From Zygnema cylindricum (Eukaryota; Streptophyta; Zygnematophyceae; Zygnematales; Zygnemataceae): DNA of 64,000 nucleotides. Both the position numbers and the translations under genes were made by a program. The stretch covers positions 124,001 to 188,000 of the forward strand of contig JBBHKE010002135.1 of assembly GCA_037447655.1 (NCBI GenBank), given 5' to 3'. Within the stretch, counting starts at the first letter, position 1; each line of letters starts with the position of its first letter. The notes under the pieces were generated by a model, which was given only the letters and a program-made list of their open reading frames with translations, was not told the DNA's origin and did not search any database. Shown here piece after piece: positions 1 through 12,042 of this stretch.

Positions 1-1344
1 GAAGACGATCATTACGAGACTCCAAAACGGAAACCGAAATTTGGTAAAGTTTCAAATTCTAACAATTTTGATTTAGAATCCAATTTGAGTGATGGTAAGT
101 CTGAGAGTTCAAAATTATCTTTGAAAAGACAAAATAATGAAAAGAGTCTGCCATCAATTTCTGAAAAGAGTGAAAAGAATATAATGGAAGGAGTGATTGT
201 TGGGAGAAGTAATCGAGAGAATAAGGGAAAGGCACCTGAGCAATTAAGTCTTCAAATGAAAGCTAGTGATAAATCTCATAATTTTATTTCAGAGGCTAAG
301 TTAAATGAATTCCTTTTATAACAATTGCGGCAAGAGAGTGTAAGTGGTGACCCGAAATCTTATACGAAGGCTAGAAATTCGGTTGATTGGGAGTCTAAGT
401 GGAAAGATGCATTGGACAAGGAATATAAGTCTATCGTTGAAAATAAGACTTTTGAGGAAGAAGAATTGCTTGAGGGAAAGAAAGCCATAGATTCTAAGTG
501 GGTATTTAATACAAAAACTGGTGCTTCTGGTGAATTGATTAAGTATAAAGGAAGATTAGTTTGTAAGGGATTTCAGCAAAAAGAGGGAGTGGATTATACG
601 GAGACCTATGCTCTCGTGGTCAAGTTTGATTCTTTGAGGATGATCATCGCATTGGCGGCAGCCGGAAAAAAGCACATCCATCAAATGGACGTGGAGACCG
701 CCTTCCTCAATGGATATCTCGAGGAGGAGGTTTATATAAAGATTCCGGAAGGAGTAATATCTAAACCCGATTTTGTGTGGAGACTACAGGAATCCTTGTA
801 TGGGTTGAAGCAAGCACCGAGGACATGGTATTTGGCCGGAACATTGGACATTTGGTTGGTTTACCGAAGTCAAGACGATTTGGATTGCTTCGGATATTGC
901 GATGCTGACTGGGGAGGAGACTTTGAAATGGTAAAGTCCACCTAAGGTTATGCTTTTGTATTAAGTGGAGCGGCAATCTCATGGAGCTCCAGATTACAGC
1001 CTACGGTAGCTTTAAGTTCAACTGAAGCGGAGTACATGGCGGCTTGTCATGCGGCGAAAGCTTCAATTTGGATGAAGGACATGTTGAGTGAGTTAAGAAT
1101 TTTTGTGAAGTGCGTGAGGATTTATTCAGACAGTATGAGTAGTATTGCTTTTGTGAAGAATCCGATGTTTCATAAAAGGACAAAACATATTAGAATTTAG
1201 TGGCATTTTGTGATAGATTTGGTGAAAGATAGAGAGTTAGATTTTATATTTGTTCCTACTTTAGAGGAGGCACCACATATGTTAACTAAAGCTGCAATGC
1301 ATGATGTATTTGTTAGAGGGAGACCTAAATTAGGGTTAATTTGA
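1..1344 (+). pseudogene. Copia A: pol tail (RT and RNase H), decayed and internally deleted
   Basis: Translated in frame 1, this is the linker after integrase, then Ty1/copia reverse transcriptase and RNase H. Visible RT blocks are SKWVFNTKTG, KGRLVCKGFQQKEGVDYTET, HQMDVETAFLNGYLEEEVY and LYGLKQAPRTWY. Sequence then jumps directly to a late segment with YCDADWGGD, so roughly 250 residues, including the YVDD catalytic block, are missing. The RNase H end has SSTEAEYMAACHAAK and HKRTKHIRI. In-frame stops lie at 319, 943 and 1198. The reading ends at a TGA at 1342, just before a purine tract and an LTR. The element enters from outside the window. Family assignment is secure from the motifs; the protein cannot be active. 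Confidence 0.9.
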
Positions 1345-1373
1345 GTTTGTTCAGTAGTTAGTATAAATCCTCA

Positions 1374-1388
1374 CATTGAGAGGGGGAA
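1374..1388 (+). promoter_or_regulatory. Polypurine tract of element A
   Basis: A purine-rich run with GAGAGGGGGAA directly precedes the LTR that opens TGTTAGGATTGC. This is the expected plus-strand primer position in an LTR retrotransposon. Confidence 0.75.
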
Positions 1389-2784
1389 TGTTAGGATTGC
1401 AATGTGGGATTTTGTCGATGTTGGTTCGTTTTTAGTGTGGGTCAGTTTTGTTGCGCGTCACGTCACGCATTTTGTTTCGTTTCATTAGTACTTTTAGTTT
1501 TGTTTGATTAAGTGTGAACGGTTTGGTCCATTTCGTTTGTGTACGGGACTTCTAGTATTTCGGTTCGTGCGTAGTACTTCTAGCAGTTTCTTTTCACGTA
1601 GGTTAAGTTGTACTTTAAGTATGGTGCTTCTAGACGTTTCGTTTCGAGTAGTTTGATTTTGCGTCGTACTCTATTTTGCGTCTAAGTAACTGTGACGCTT
1701 CTAGAATTAGATTTCTAAATGTAATCTGCGACTAAGTTAAAATAACAGCCAGTGAGGGAATTAGATATTACTAAGAAAATATTGTAGAATTAATGTGTGA
1801 GAATTAATGTGAATTTCCATTTCTGAATTATATATGTCTCTATCTATGTTCATGAGAATTTAATGTGTATGAGCTGGTTGATAATTGACATTGAGTTAAA
1901 TTCGCTTTTGCATTGTGTAATTTTTCAAATTTTTGCGCATTCCGATTGAGTCTCGATCATTTCAACCTCTCCCTCTCTCTTTCCCTCTCCCTCTCCCTCT
2001 CCCTCTCCCTCTCCCTCTCTCTCTCCCTCTCCCTCTCTCTCTCCCTCTTCCTCTACCTCTTCTCTTCCTTTCCCTCTCCCTTTCCCTCTCCCTCACCCTT
2101 GCCCTCGCCCTCCCATCCTTCCCCTCTCCCCCTCCCACATCTCTACCGCTCTCCATCTCCTGCTCCCCCTCTCCCTCTCCCTCTCCCTCTCTCTTTCCCT
2201 CTCCCTCTCCCTCTCCCTTTCCCTCTCCCTCTCTCTCTCCCTCTTCCTCTGCCTCTTCCTCTTCCTTTCCCTCTCCTTTTCCCTCTCCCTCACCCTTGCC
2301 TTCTGTAAGGACATTTGTGGAATCGGGTGTTAGACGATTCAGTCTTTTGTTCGATTTCGTGTCTAAATCTTGTATGTCGGTTCGCGTCACTTATATTTGT
2401 TTGTTCGGTACGGTAGTATGTTTGTTGTACGTTTGTTTTGGTTAGTTGTGTTGCGTGGTACCGAGTGTGCTGACTTGCACACTGTTTCAATCTTGCTGCC
2501 AGATGTTTAATTGTTGTGAGCTGTTTGAGAGGCACGTTTTCCGTGCCATGTAAACTAAAGTTTGTTGTGTGGTGTGTAGACTAAGGTAGTAGTCGGTTTT
2601 GGTTTTGATTTCTTTTTTTGTAAGGGATTAAGTGAGAAATTATGTACAAAAAAAGCTTCGGTTTTAATATAAATGTGTATTGGCGGATGCGATCTGCAAA
2701 TAGTTTTTTTTTATGTAATTAATGGTGAATGCTTCCGCTGTGCCATTAAGTTTAATCTTAGTGGATAGTAGTGTTCTTTATATT
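1389..2784 (+). repeat. LTR between copia A and copia B (about 1.4 kb)
   Basis: The LTR lies between the polypurine tract of A and the tRNA primer site of B, so it serves as 3' LTR of A and 5' LTR of B. It starts TGTTAGGATTGC; the right edge is set by the primer site at 2785. The first part (about 1540-1720) has four degenerate copies of a unit built around CTTCTAG plus GTTTCG, spaced about 55-65 bp, which look like U3 repeats. The middle is a pyrimidine hexamer array. A second LTR copy is not in the window, so both boundaries rest on the flanking priming sites. Confidence 0.7.
1966..2300 (+). repeat. CCCTCT-type microsatellite inside the LTR
   Basis: About 330 bp of nearly pure C/T built from CCCTCT and CTCTCC units with interruptions. 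The long open frames across it on both strands (Ser/Pro/Leu-rich on plus, Gly/Glu/Arg-rich on minus) are products of the repeat and should not be annotated as genes. Confidence 0.95.
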
Positions 2785-2796
2785 CGGTATCGGAGC
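2785..2796 (+). promoter_or_regulatory. Primer-binding site of copia B (initiator tRNA-Met, 3' end type)
   Basis: The site reads CGGTATCGGAGC and agrees with the usual plant copia site TGGTATCAGAGC at 10 of 12 positions. It sits between the LTR and gag. Contrast with the half-tRNA sites of elements C, D, E, F and H in this window. Confidence 0.75.
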
Positions 2797-2836
2797 AGGC
2801 TTTGCTCCTAGGTAAGTGTGTGTGAGGTTCGGTAGG

Positions 2837-5605
2837 ATGGGGAAGAAGAAGAAAGGCACTCCATCTTCAGTTGTCAGTCAAAGGCATACATCGGAGCCTT
2901 CGGAGGAACAGCGATCCCCCGAAGTTCCTTCCCGTGAGCCTAGTGAAAGGGAACTCAGCTTTGGAGGGGCCTTTGGAGGGGACAAACCCGGTTTTATTCC
3001 GAAGTCTAAAGAATCCCTTCCTCCGGATCCTTTCAGTCAGAATAGGACCAGTGGCAATGGTACCAGTTTTGAGCCCAGTCCTCAATTTACTTTTGATGAG
3101 TGGATGTAGGCAATGAAAGAGAGGAGTAAGGTAGAAAAGAAAGTCAGTAAAGGAAAGAAGAAAATGAAGGAGCTGAGACCCAGCTCCACTGAGAGTGAGA
3201 GTTCGACAAGCTCGGAAAGTTCAGAAAATTCAGAAAGTAGTGAAGATGAAAAAGCAAAGTAAAATAGGATACCGAAAGGAAAGGCAAAAATGGTGGATGA
3301 AGATCTGGATGTTGGAGATGACGTTGAGAAAGATGATTCTTTCCGGATGCCCGGAAAAGCCATATTGTTTAATGGTTCGAATTATAAGGTGTGGAAGAAA
3401 TACATTAGGGGACAGCTGGTTCTTAAAAATTTGTGGAGGATACTTACAAGAGAAGAAAAGAGGCCCAAGGATTTGAAAGGTTGACGGTTGTGGTTGCGAA
3501 AGGATATTTCTGCTTATACACGATTGATGCAAAGTTGTACAAGTTCGTCTTTAGATTTCTTTTTGGCCTACGGCACTACACATGAGTGTTGGGTGGGCCT
3601 TGAGGGTCAGTTTGAGAAAGGTGTTCAGGATAAGGGGCAATATGTCTTCAAAGAACTGATTTAATTCAAGTTTAAGCCGAATGAATCAATTGATGATGCT
3701 GTTAAGAGGTTTAATATTCTTGCCGAACAACTTACCAATCTTGGTAGAATGTTGGATGAAGAGCACAAACTTCAAGTTTTTCTAAACGGTCTTCCAGAGT
3801 TTTTTCGGAATCCTTGTGATATTCTCCAGTCCAAGAAGCTGGCAACATATGAATATGCCGTGAGCTATTTAAAGAAAGTAGATAAAGCAAGGGAAGGTTC
3901 GAGTAAAAGGGCCGGAAAAACAGCCTCGCTCAATGTTGCAGCTGCACCTGAAACCCCGGATCTCAACCTATTTCGTGGAGGGCCTCCAAGGGGAACATCT
4001 CGAGGTCGAGGTGGCGGCGGTAGAGGAGGTGGAAGAGAGAAACCGAATTGCAGTAAGGTTCAGGCTGATTCTAATGCCTTGAACGTTACGTGCTACAAGT
4101 GTCACAAACAAGGACACTTTGCGGTTGAATGTCCAAACAAGGAAAAACAGTGTTACACTTGTAAGCGTTGGGGGAATGTTAGTACACAATGTTATGATAG
4201 ATTTGATGGTGGTTCGGAAAGAGGAGGTGGACAAGGTGACCGTGGCCGTGGCCGTGGCCGTGGTGGAGGCCGAGGTCGTGGGCCCAGTCGTGGAGGAAGT
4301 CATGGGTATTACATGGAGTTTGGTGACAAGTTCGGAGATGGATTCCAAAATTTCTCGATTTCTCTTGACATGGATTTGGATTCGGTTTTTGATGAGGATG
4401 CTAATACGGAGTGGAATTTTGACTCCGGTGCAACTCATCATGTGTGTACGGATAAGACACTCTTTGAGGAGATGATCACGTTGACAGTTCCAAAGAACAT
4501 TAAGGTTGCTAGTGGCCATGTGATCCCAGTTGATACAATCGGAACCGTTCGGTTGGACTTACCGGTTCAAGATGTGTTCGGAAATGAGAGAGTGACTTCA
4601 ACAAGGTTTCATAATGCTCTCTACATTCCGAATGGAGCCGTGAATCTTGTAAGTGTACCACAGATTCAGAAAGCCGGCGGTCAAGTGGTTTCAAAATCAG
4701 ATTTCAGTATCGTAGTGGAAAATTCTAAAGGGACACAAGTGGCTTCTGGATTCGTGACGGATAGCATGCATAGTTGCTTGATTTGGAGAAGACCGAAAGT
4801 TAAGGGTCAGGCCGTGTCTTTGGCCAATCAGTTTTCACTCCAAAAAGGTAACCTCAGTCTATGGCATCACCGTATGTGCCATACCTCCGAGGGGAACCTT
4901 AAGCGGATGATTCGAAATTCTTCGGTTCGAGGAATGGAACTCACTACCGGAGAGAAGGTGAATGGATGTGGTGGTTGTAGTAAGGGGAAGCAAAAACGCA
5001 AGCCACATCCGGTTAAAGATGTAAAGCATCGGGCCAAAAGTCCATTAGAACTTATTCATGTGGATCTTTGTGGCCATGTTATGCCAAGGTCTTTGGGTGG
5101 GCATCTCTACATTTTTGTTATTGTTGATGACTATTCACGGAAATCTTGGGTTCATTTGTTGAAGCATAAGTCGGATGCTTTTGAGAATTTTCAAGCGTGG
5201 GTTGTGATGGCCGAGCGTCAATCAGACCACAAATTGAAATCGGTGAGGTCGGATAACGGAGGTGAATTTGTGGCTTTCACGGAGTTTTGTAAGGAGAAGG
5301 GGATTAGGCAGCAATTTACAGCTCCTTATTCTCCCGAATATAATGGAATATCGGAGAGAAAGAATCGAACTCTCCAAGAAATGGTCCGTGCCATGATACA
5401 TAGTAGTGGGCAAAATTTCTTTTTGTGGGGAGATGCCATTCTCACCGCCAATTACATTTGCAACCGGCGGTTGACTTCAATTTCGGGTGATAAGACCCCG
5501 GATGAGTTGAGGAGTGGGAATGTGCCGTCCGTCCAAGTGTGGGAACTGTTGCAAGTGCGAAAAAGATCACAAATCACCAACCAACTCATTTTCTTACGTG
5601 CATAA
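2837..5605 (+). pseudogene. Copia B: gag-protease-integrase, single frame with stops, truncated
   Basis: One frame runs from an ATG at 2837 (MGKKKKG) to 5605 with in-frame stops at about 3107, 3260, 3482 and 3662. Order: Ser/Glu/Lys-rich N-terminus; gag (around VWKKYIRGQL and DEEHKLQVFLNGLPEFF); an RGG-rich stretch; zinc knuckle CYKCHKQGHFAVEC; a second knuckle CYTCKRWGNVSTQC whose His is Asn; another RGG stretch; protease FDSGATHH; integrase zinc region (HHRMCHT, CGGCSKGK); integrase core with HVDLCG, RSDNGGEF and NGISERKNRT, the D,D,E triad. It breaks off within integrase and abuts sequence homologous to the lectin 3' flank. RT and RNase H are absent. From 3749 onward the frame is long and open, so decay is mostly in gag. 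Confidence 0.92.
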
Positions 5606-5946
5606 AAATGACAAAAATAGTTAAATAAAGATTTTCTTACCTATAAAAAGAAAAGGTAAATGTAAAAGCACATTGTTCACAATAAAATGACAATAAGAGG
5701 AATAAAAAAATCTTTTTACATGTAAGAATAAAGATAAGAGCATGTATGCGTTATAAGAACTAGAATGAAGAGAATGTACACATGTCACAAGGAAAATAAA
5801 TAGGTTATGAAATGGATCTATGCTTGTGAATTTACAAACAACGCTAATACAGAAAGAAGCTCTATCCGTGAAGAATGACAATAAGGTGAATGTAGCAAAT
5901 CATCCATGAAAAAACTCTCCTTCTGGCATACTTGACCAAAAGCTCT
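5605..5946 (-). other. Duplicated 3' flank of the lectin pseudogene
   Basis: Read on the minus strand, this resembles the sequence just downstream of the intact lectin gene at about 56215-56500. It shares the GTATGCCAGAAGGAGAG block, a GGATAGAGCTT block and an AT-rich tail with TTATTCTTACAT. No independent coding is seen. Its left edge is the break with copia B. Confidence 0.75.
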
Positions 5947-6549
5947 ACTAAAGCTCCAAGATCGAATGTCTAAAGCTCCAAGATCGAATGTCGTGAGCGG
6001 AATAAGCGGAACCCGTGGCTCTAGTAAATCCGGGATACGCAGACGTCACCGTACTGCATGCATGGCAACCTTTGGGCCTCAAAAAATCACAAAGCGATTT
6101 TTGGTACTTCATAATGGGAACGACGGGTTTAATAACACCTACACTGAGATACACGCTCAATGTGCCCGACTCTCTTTTGTTGTCAATCCATCCACTTAGT
6201 GTTTTGCCAAACGAATTAAGAACTTTTGTAGCTGTCGATCCGAGTGGTCTAGAGCTGAAATCTGTGCGGAGCGCCACGTTTCGGTTTCCAAGCTTGCTAT
6301 CGTTAAAGTAGCTGTCAAAAGAGACAGCCACGCTGCCGACTTTGATGGTTGCATCATAAGTGTAACCAAGATATTCGCTGTGACTTGTCCCCAACTGCCT
6401 GAAATTGCCATTCGAACCCGAAAGGAAAAACGCGAATCCGTTGGCCGATCTAAGCCTGGAGCTACGGAAATTTTAAAGGTTAATGTAGAGTCGAAAGAAG
6501 TTGCCTGGCAAGTTCCTTTGACGGTACTGAGGAGTACCATCGGCTTCAA

Positions 6550-6554
6550 CAGGT
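6550..6554. repeat. Target-site duplication of copia C, left copy (CAGGT)
   Basis: CAGGT flanks both ends of the element (partner at 12043-12047). The lectin paralogue has the single-copy site. Confidence 0.9.
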
Positions 6555-7021
6555 ATTGGAATTCGTCATTCCCTCAAACTATTGAATCACTATATTTTAG
6601 GTAGTTATTTCATGATGACTAAGTCCTAGATTACTAAGTCTTAAGTGCCCCACTTTAATTTGTGTTTATGTACTTGTTTGTTCATAATGTGTTAGCGTAG
6701 AAAGATTCTCACTAAAGTTTAGGATCTTTCTTACTAGTTGTACCTCCACATCTAGATCTACCTAGATTAGTCGTAGTTCCACTTATTGGATGTACCTATA
6801 TTAGTTGTACCTCCACTTTTGTGTAGTGCGCTTTACATACTTGAGTTCATCTATAAAACTCAAGTGTCTCACTATGTTTATTTATCAAAAAATTTAGTTT
6901 ACTGAACTTAAGTTCACGACAGTCTTTTTGTTGTTTTTGTCTTTTTCTTTTTATGTACTTTGTACACTTTTCTGTTCTTTTGCTCCTTCTAAATCTTTTG
7001 TTATGGCCGCTAATTTATTAG
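6555..7021 (+). repeat. Copia C 5' LTR
   Basis: 467 bp, pairing with 11576-12042. It contains repeats of TAGTTGTACCTCCAC near 6735 and 6805, probably U3 elements. The last codons of the LTR are ATGGCCGCTAATTTATTAG, the start of gag (MAANLL), so gag begins inside the LTR. Confidence 0.93.
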
Positions 7022-7892
7022 GTTATGGGCCCATAGCTTCGGCCGTGTCAAACTCAGTATAAGATTTTAAAGGACAAAACTTTTACAATTGGAAATTTGT
7101 ACTCCAGCATCTATTCAGTTTGTAGAAATTATGGGGCCACGTCATAGGAGACATCATCATTCCAATATTACCAGATGAGGATGATGATGATTTTGGGCCT
7201 TCATAACTGCAATCATTGCGTGGAGGGAAAAGTACTCCATCCCACTGTCTTGTCTCATACTGCCACTAGATGGAACAATCCCAAATCTTGTACAAAGCGC
7301 CACAACCGCAAATGAAGCGTGGCAACTTTTTTGCGCCGTGTAGGAAACCGACACGTGGGTGCATCGTTTGGCTCTTCGACAAGAATTTATTCTTCTTGCA
7401 AAGGATAATTCTGAAGACATGTTGTCATTAACTCAAAAAGTGCAATCATACGCTGGTCGTTTGAAATGTATTATTTATCGTGTGACGCATGAAGATTTTA
7501 TTAGCGTCATCTTTGCAGGATTCCCGTCCAGTTTTGAATCCTTTGTTGGTAGGGTTGAAAAAAATCCTCTGAATATTACCTTACCTGATCTAACTAATCA
7601 ACTTGTCTATGAAGAAAGCAGACAAAAATAAAAAAAACTTGTGACATCATCTGACGCCACAGCGCTAACTACCCTTGTTTCAAAAAAATCTTTTACATGT
7701 GCTGCACAATCTTCTACTTTTAGCATATACTGCAAAGAGAAATATCATTTGATTGACGAGTGTCCAGCTCTCGCTCGAAAACGTGAACTTGCGACAGCTA
7801 GGGGTGGCGGCGGTCAAACTAAATACAACGTTTTCAAATCAAAGAACGCCGCCCAATTCGCTTATCGCGTACAATCCCGTTGGACACGCTAA
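7003..7892 (+). pseudogene. Copia C gag remnant, starting in the LTR
   Basis: The ATG at 7003 lies in the LTR and the reading MAANLLGYGPIASAV crosses the primer site. Homology to the element D gag (MASANPPPIGYGPSH, then KFDGQNFYDW against DFKGQNFYNW here) confirms it. Several stops and shifts follow. From 7359 an open stretch covers HRLALRQEFILLAKDNSEDM to DLTNQLVYEESRQK, the UBN2-like gag region. A damaged zinc knuckle ends CKEKYHLIDEC, with the first Cys lost. Not functional. Confidence 0.85.
7021..7033 (+). promoter_or_regulatory. Copia C primer-binding site, half initiator tRNA-Met
   Basis: GGTTATGGGCCCA is the exact complement of the anticodon arm of plant initiator tRNA-Met as I know it (GGUGGGCCCAUAACC): 13 consecutive matches. 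The usual 3'-end site TGGTATCAGAGC is absent. The site is also coding (GYGP). Confidence 0.85.
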
Positions 7893-7910
7893 TGCAGCAT
7901 ATACGACCCA

Positions 7911-10900
7911 ATGTACGGTCCTTACAAACCTCCTCCACCTTGTTACAACATGTCGCCTCATTTTCAACTTGCGTCAACTATATATCCTCCACTCTTTCAG
8001 TTTGACGTAAAAAATCTGGATGTAGCGCCTATAAACCACACTAATTTCCTACTTGCTCCCATCCATGCAATGGACTATGGGTATGCTTTGAATACTTCAG
8101 GAAATAATCATGACTGGTTAATAGATTCTGGTGCCTCGCACAAAATGTCATGCTCCAAATCCCTAATGACAAATATAGTTATGCTCTCTTCTCCTTTACG
8201 CATTTTACTTGGAATTAACTCTGTCCTAACGTCAAATTTTGTTGGACAGGTGGCGATAAACCTAAGTGGTTCCGCGCCACTCATTTTGGAGAACGTTTAC
8301 TATGTTCCCTAACTCAAGAAAGATCTAGTTTCTGTGGGTACTACACTCAAAAATGGTAGTTTCGGAATCATTTCCGAAACCGACGTCGAGTTTTTTTTGT
8401 CAAATCACATTTCTCTTAGAAAGGGGATTAAATGTGGTAATCTCTACGCTTTAAAATCCTTTAGAGACCGAGCACATGCAAATGTAGCAAACTCGTCTCC
8501 TTCCTCTTCTTGTTTTCACAAATGGCATTTACGGTATGGCCATGTAAATAGACAAAGTTTAGCGTCTCTTAGTAAAGGCCTTGTTTTAGGCTTAGCTTCA
8601 TTCAATGTAAAACATCTTAATTTTTGCCATGGATGTATAATTGGCAAAATGCCTCGATTACCTTTTCCAACAAGCTTTTCACAATCAAATTCGCCTCTTG
8701 ATCTAATTTTTAGTGATGTATGTGGACCTATAAGGGTACCACGTTTGAGCGGATTTGTGTATTTCATTACTTTTATTGATGATTACTCACGATTCACTCA
8801 TGTATATCGTATGAAAAATAAGTCTAAGGCCTTTACTCATTTCAAACATTTTAAGTCTATTGTCGAAAATCAATTCTCCTCTCGGGTAAAAATGCTAAGA
8901 AGTGATACTGGGGGGGAATATATGTCGCATGAATTCACGGATTTTTTAGCACCAGGTGGCATAATTCATGAATTGACTGCCCCACATACACCTCAACAAA
9001 ATGGGGATGCCGAAAGACATAATCGCACCTCTGCCGAAATGGCTCGGTCCATGATGCATTTTGCCTGCTTACCTTAATCCTTTTGGGCTGAGGCCCTACT
9101 AATTACTTGTTATGTTCGAAATAGATCACCCACATCGGCTCTTAAAAACAAAACTCCGTTTGAGGCATAGCATAAAAAGAAACCAAATGTTTCCCACTTT
9201 CACAATTTCAGAGTGTGGCCTATTACAAAAACCTTACAAATACCGATGGAAAATGGGGTACAAAGGCCATAAAAGTTATTTGTGTTGGTTACGTCCCCCA
9301 CTCCAAAGCGTACCGGAACTGTCTTAAAACTCGTCGTATCATCATCTCACGTGACGTCATTTTTAATGAGGACCCTCTTATTCGCCACCTCGTACCAAAT
9401 CTTCATGTCACACCTCTAACCGCTGATTTCTCTACAAACTCATCATCAGTTGATCATCTAACTCCTGCTAACAATTCAACGGCCACGATGACGAAATCGA
9501 AAATCCTTGTTTTTAAAGATTTTGGCAGATTTAAAAAATCCTTGACCGCGGAACCTACCGCAAAATCCGCGCCCATTTCACAGACGCAAATCATTGCGAC
9601 AAACAACAAAAAAGTTGCTTCCCACTATTCACAATTCGTAGCGTCAAATCTTGACAAAATCAATTTCGACACGTCAACAACCCATGTGAGAAGTACGCCT
9701 CAGAACGAATATTTATGCGCGCCAAACGAAATACAACTATCTTCATTAATACTAGCGGACGATGTATAGACTACGACAAATTTTGTTCAACCAATTTTGG
9801 CAAATCCACTTGCGCAATGCTCCACGACAATTTTTTTGAACGATTCGCTTATTTAACAAACTGTACGGCATAAAACTCAACTTGTACGTCCTACTTGGAA
9901 GGTGACTCAAAATCTTGCTCACGCCAATCTTGCTAACGTCCAAGATCCACCACTCACAATTAAAATCTGCTCTAAAGCGTTTAGATGCAGACAAGTGGCA
10001 CTTAGCGGCAAATGAAGAATATCAAGCTTTAATGACAAATCAGACTTGGACGCTTTGCGAACTAACACCTAACCTATGTGCCATAGGTTCAAAATGGGTT
10101 TTTAAAGTTAAAACAGTTGCAGATGGATCAGTTGAACGCTATAAGGCGCGCCTAGTAGCGAAAGGTTATTCGCAGATAAGAGGAAGTGATTTTAACGAGA
10201 CTTTCACCTCTATTGCGAAATTTGAATCTATTCGTATAATTTTGTCTTTGGCGGCAATCCACGATTGGGAGCTTTAGCAACTACACGAAAAAATTGCTTT
10301 CTTACACGGGAATCTTGAAAAAGATATTTACATGGAACATGCTCCAGGATACATTGTAGCTGGACAAGAATCTTTGGTCTCTCGCTTGAATAAATCAATT
10401 TATGGTCTTAACTAGGCGCCACGTGTGTGGCACAAAACACTTGTCTCTGCTTTATTAAAAGATGGATTCAAAAAAATTAGCGCAGATCCTGGTATTTACA
10501 TTAAAGGTAGGTACGGGTGACATTTTAGTAATCATTATTATTTGCGTTGATGATTTAATACTTGCTGGTCCTAGTTAAACGGAAATTAACAAAGTAAAAC
10601 TCATGCTAGCATCTCATTGGCTGATGACAAATTTGGGTGACCTTGATTACTGTTTAGGCATTAGCATTACAAGAAATAGATATAAACGTTTATTACAAAT
10701 GAGTCAAGAGCATTATACTGTCCATATTTTAGAGACTTTTGGAATGTCCAATTGTAATCCTATCTCTAGACCTCTTGATCCAAAACCACACTTAGAAAAG
10801 AAGAATCCGAAGGGAATGCCCCAATGAGAAATAGGGTCTCTTTACCGGTCTTTTGTCAGAAAGTTGATTTATGCCATGTTGGGGTCGTGTCCGGACATTT

Positions 10901-11545
10901 GCATTACTGTGTGTATCGTATCCCAATTCTCTCATTGTGCGAGTTCTACTCACCTTGATGCGGCGAAACATGTCCTCAGATATCTCCAACGCACTAAACA
11001 TCTTCGCCTCACCTTCTCTCTTCCTCATTCCTCCTCTCCACCTTCTTCTCTCTCTCCTTCTCTCTCCCTTCTCGACTCTTCTCTTGTTGGCTTTTGCGAT
11101 ACGGACTGGGGAAATCAAACTGATGAACGCCGTTCTATTTCTGGGGTGTGCTTCTCCCTTGGTGGTGGACTTGTCTCATGGTCTTCCCGGAAAAAACAAA
11201 TTGTTTCTCTCTTATCTACTGAAGCTGAATATATGGCGGGCACCTCTGCCACAAAAACCGCCATTTGGCTTTGTCGTCTTCTCACGGACCTTTCTTTTCA
11301 TCAATCTTCTCCCACTTTTTTCTTTTGTGATTCTTAAGGAGCTCTCGCTCTCATGAAAAATCCCATTCACCATACTCGAACGAAGCATATCGATATACAA
11401 TACCACTTTACACGTGAAAAAAATTATGGATGGATTGGTCTTTTTCTCTCATTTTTTTACCTCTAATCAACTTGCCAATTTTCTTACCAAACCTCTTCCT
11501 CGCCCTTCATTCGACAAACATATTTTCTCTTCTGGCCTACGTGAC
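7911..11545 (+). pseudogene. Copia C pol: protease, integrase, RT, RNase H (decayed)
   Basis: Protease WLIDSGASHKM near 8120. Integrase zinc region WHLRYGHVN with FCHGCIIGK near 8525-8650. Integrase core SDVCGP, LRSDTGGEY and NGDAERHNRT (D,D,E). Linker 9215-9770. RT from 9915: GSKWVFKVKT, YKARLVAKGYSQ, a damaged active-site block CVDDLILAG (Y changed to C), and LGDLDYCLGI. RNase H from about 10860: HVLRYLQRTKH, FCDTDWGN, LLSTEAEYMAG, RTKHIDIQYHF. In-frame stops include two at conserved Gln positions (10275, 10413), and there are several frame changes. Confidence 0.9.
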
Positions 11546-11575
11546 TAAAACTCCGTGCTTCAATCGAGGGGGAGT

Positions 11576-12042
11576 ATTGGAATTCATCATTCCATCATAC
11601 TATTGAATTAATATATTATAGGTTGTTATTTCATGATGACTATGTCCTAAAACACTAAGTCTTAAGTGCTCCACTTTAATTAGTGTTCATGTACTTGTTT
11701 GTACATAATGTGTTAGCGTAGAAAGATTCTCACTAAATTTTAGGATCTTTCTTACTAGTTGTACCTCCACTTCTAGATCTACCTAGATTAGTCGTAGTTC
11801 TACTTATTAGATGTACCTATAATAGTTGTACCTCCACTTTTGTGTAGTGCGCTTTACACACTTGATTTCATCTATAAAACTCAAGCGTCTCACTATGTTT
11901 ATTTATCCAAAAATTCAATTTACTGAACTTAAGTTCACGACAGTCTTTTTGTTCTTATTGTCTTTTTCTTTTTATGTACTTTGTACACTTTTCTGTCCTT
12001 TTGCTCCTTCTAAATCTTTTGATATGGCCGCTCATTTATTAG
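11576..12042 (+). repeat. Copia C 3' LTR
   Basis: 467 bp, same length as the 5' LTR and about 6-7% diverged by eye. It follows the GA-rich polypurine tract (TCGAGGGGGAGT). It ends with the gag ATG segment and then returns to lectin sequence. Confidence 0.93.

Larger units (their letters stand above)
6555..12042 (+). mobile_element. Copia C: complete Ty1/copia element inside the lectin pseudogene
   Basis: Two 467-bp LTRs (6555-7021 and 11576-12042), a half-tRNA primer site at 7021, gag-pol remnants and a GA-rich polypurine tract before 11576. The 5-bp target duplication CAGGT is perfect (6550-6554 and 12043-12047). The undisturbed lectin copy at about 55605-55635 shows the empty site, so both ends are certain to about one base. 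Ends are not canonical TG..CA: the LTR opens (T)ATTGGAATTC and closes TTATTA(G). By eye the LTRs differ at roughly 6-7% of sites. Confidence 0.95.

Noticed and set aside
1913-2445. Long open frames on both strands across the C/T array
   Set aside because: They are low-complexity translations of the CCCTCT repeat, with no start context or domain.
6000-6604. Plus-strand ORFs antisense to the lectin pseudogene
   Set aside because: Mirror frames of the lectin coding strand; the homology is on the minus strand.
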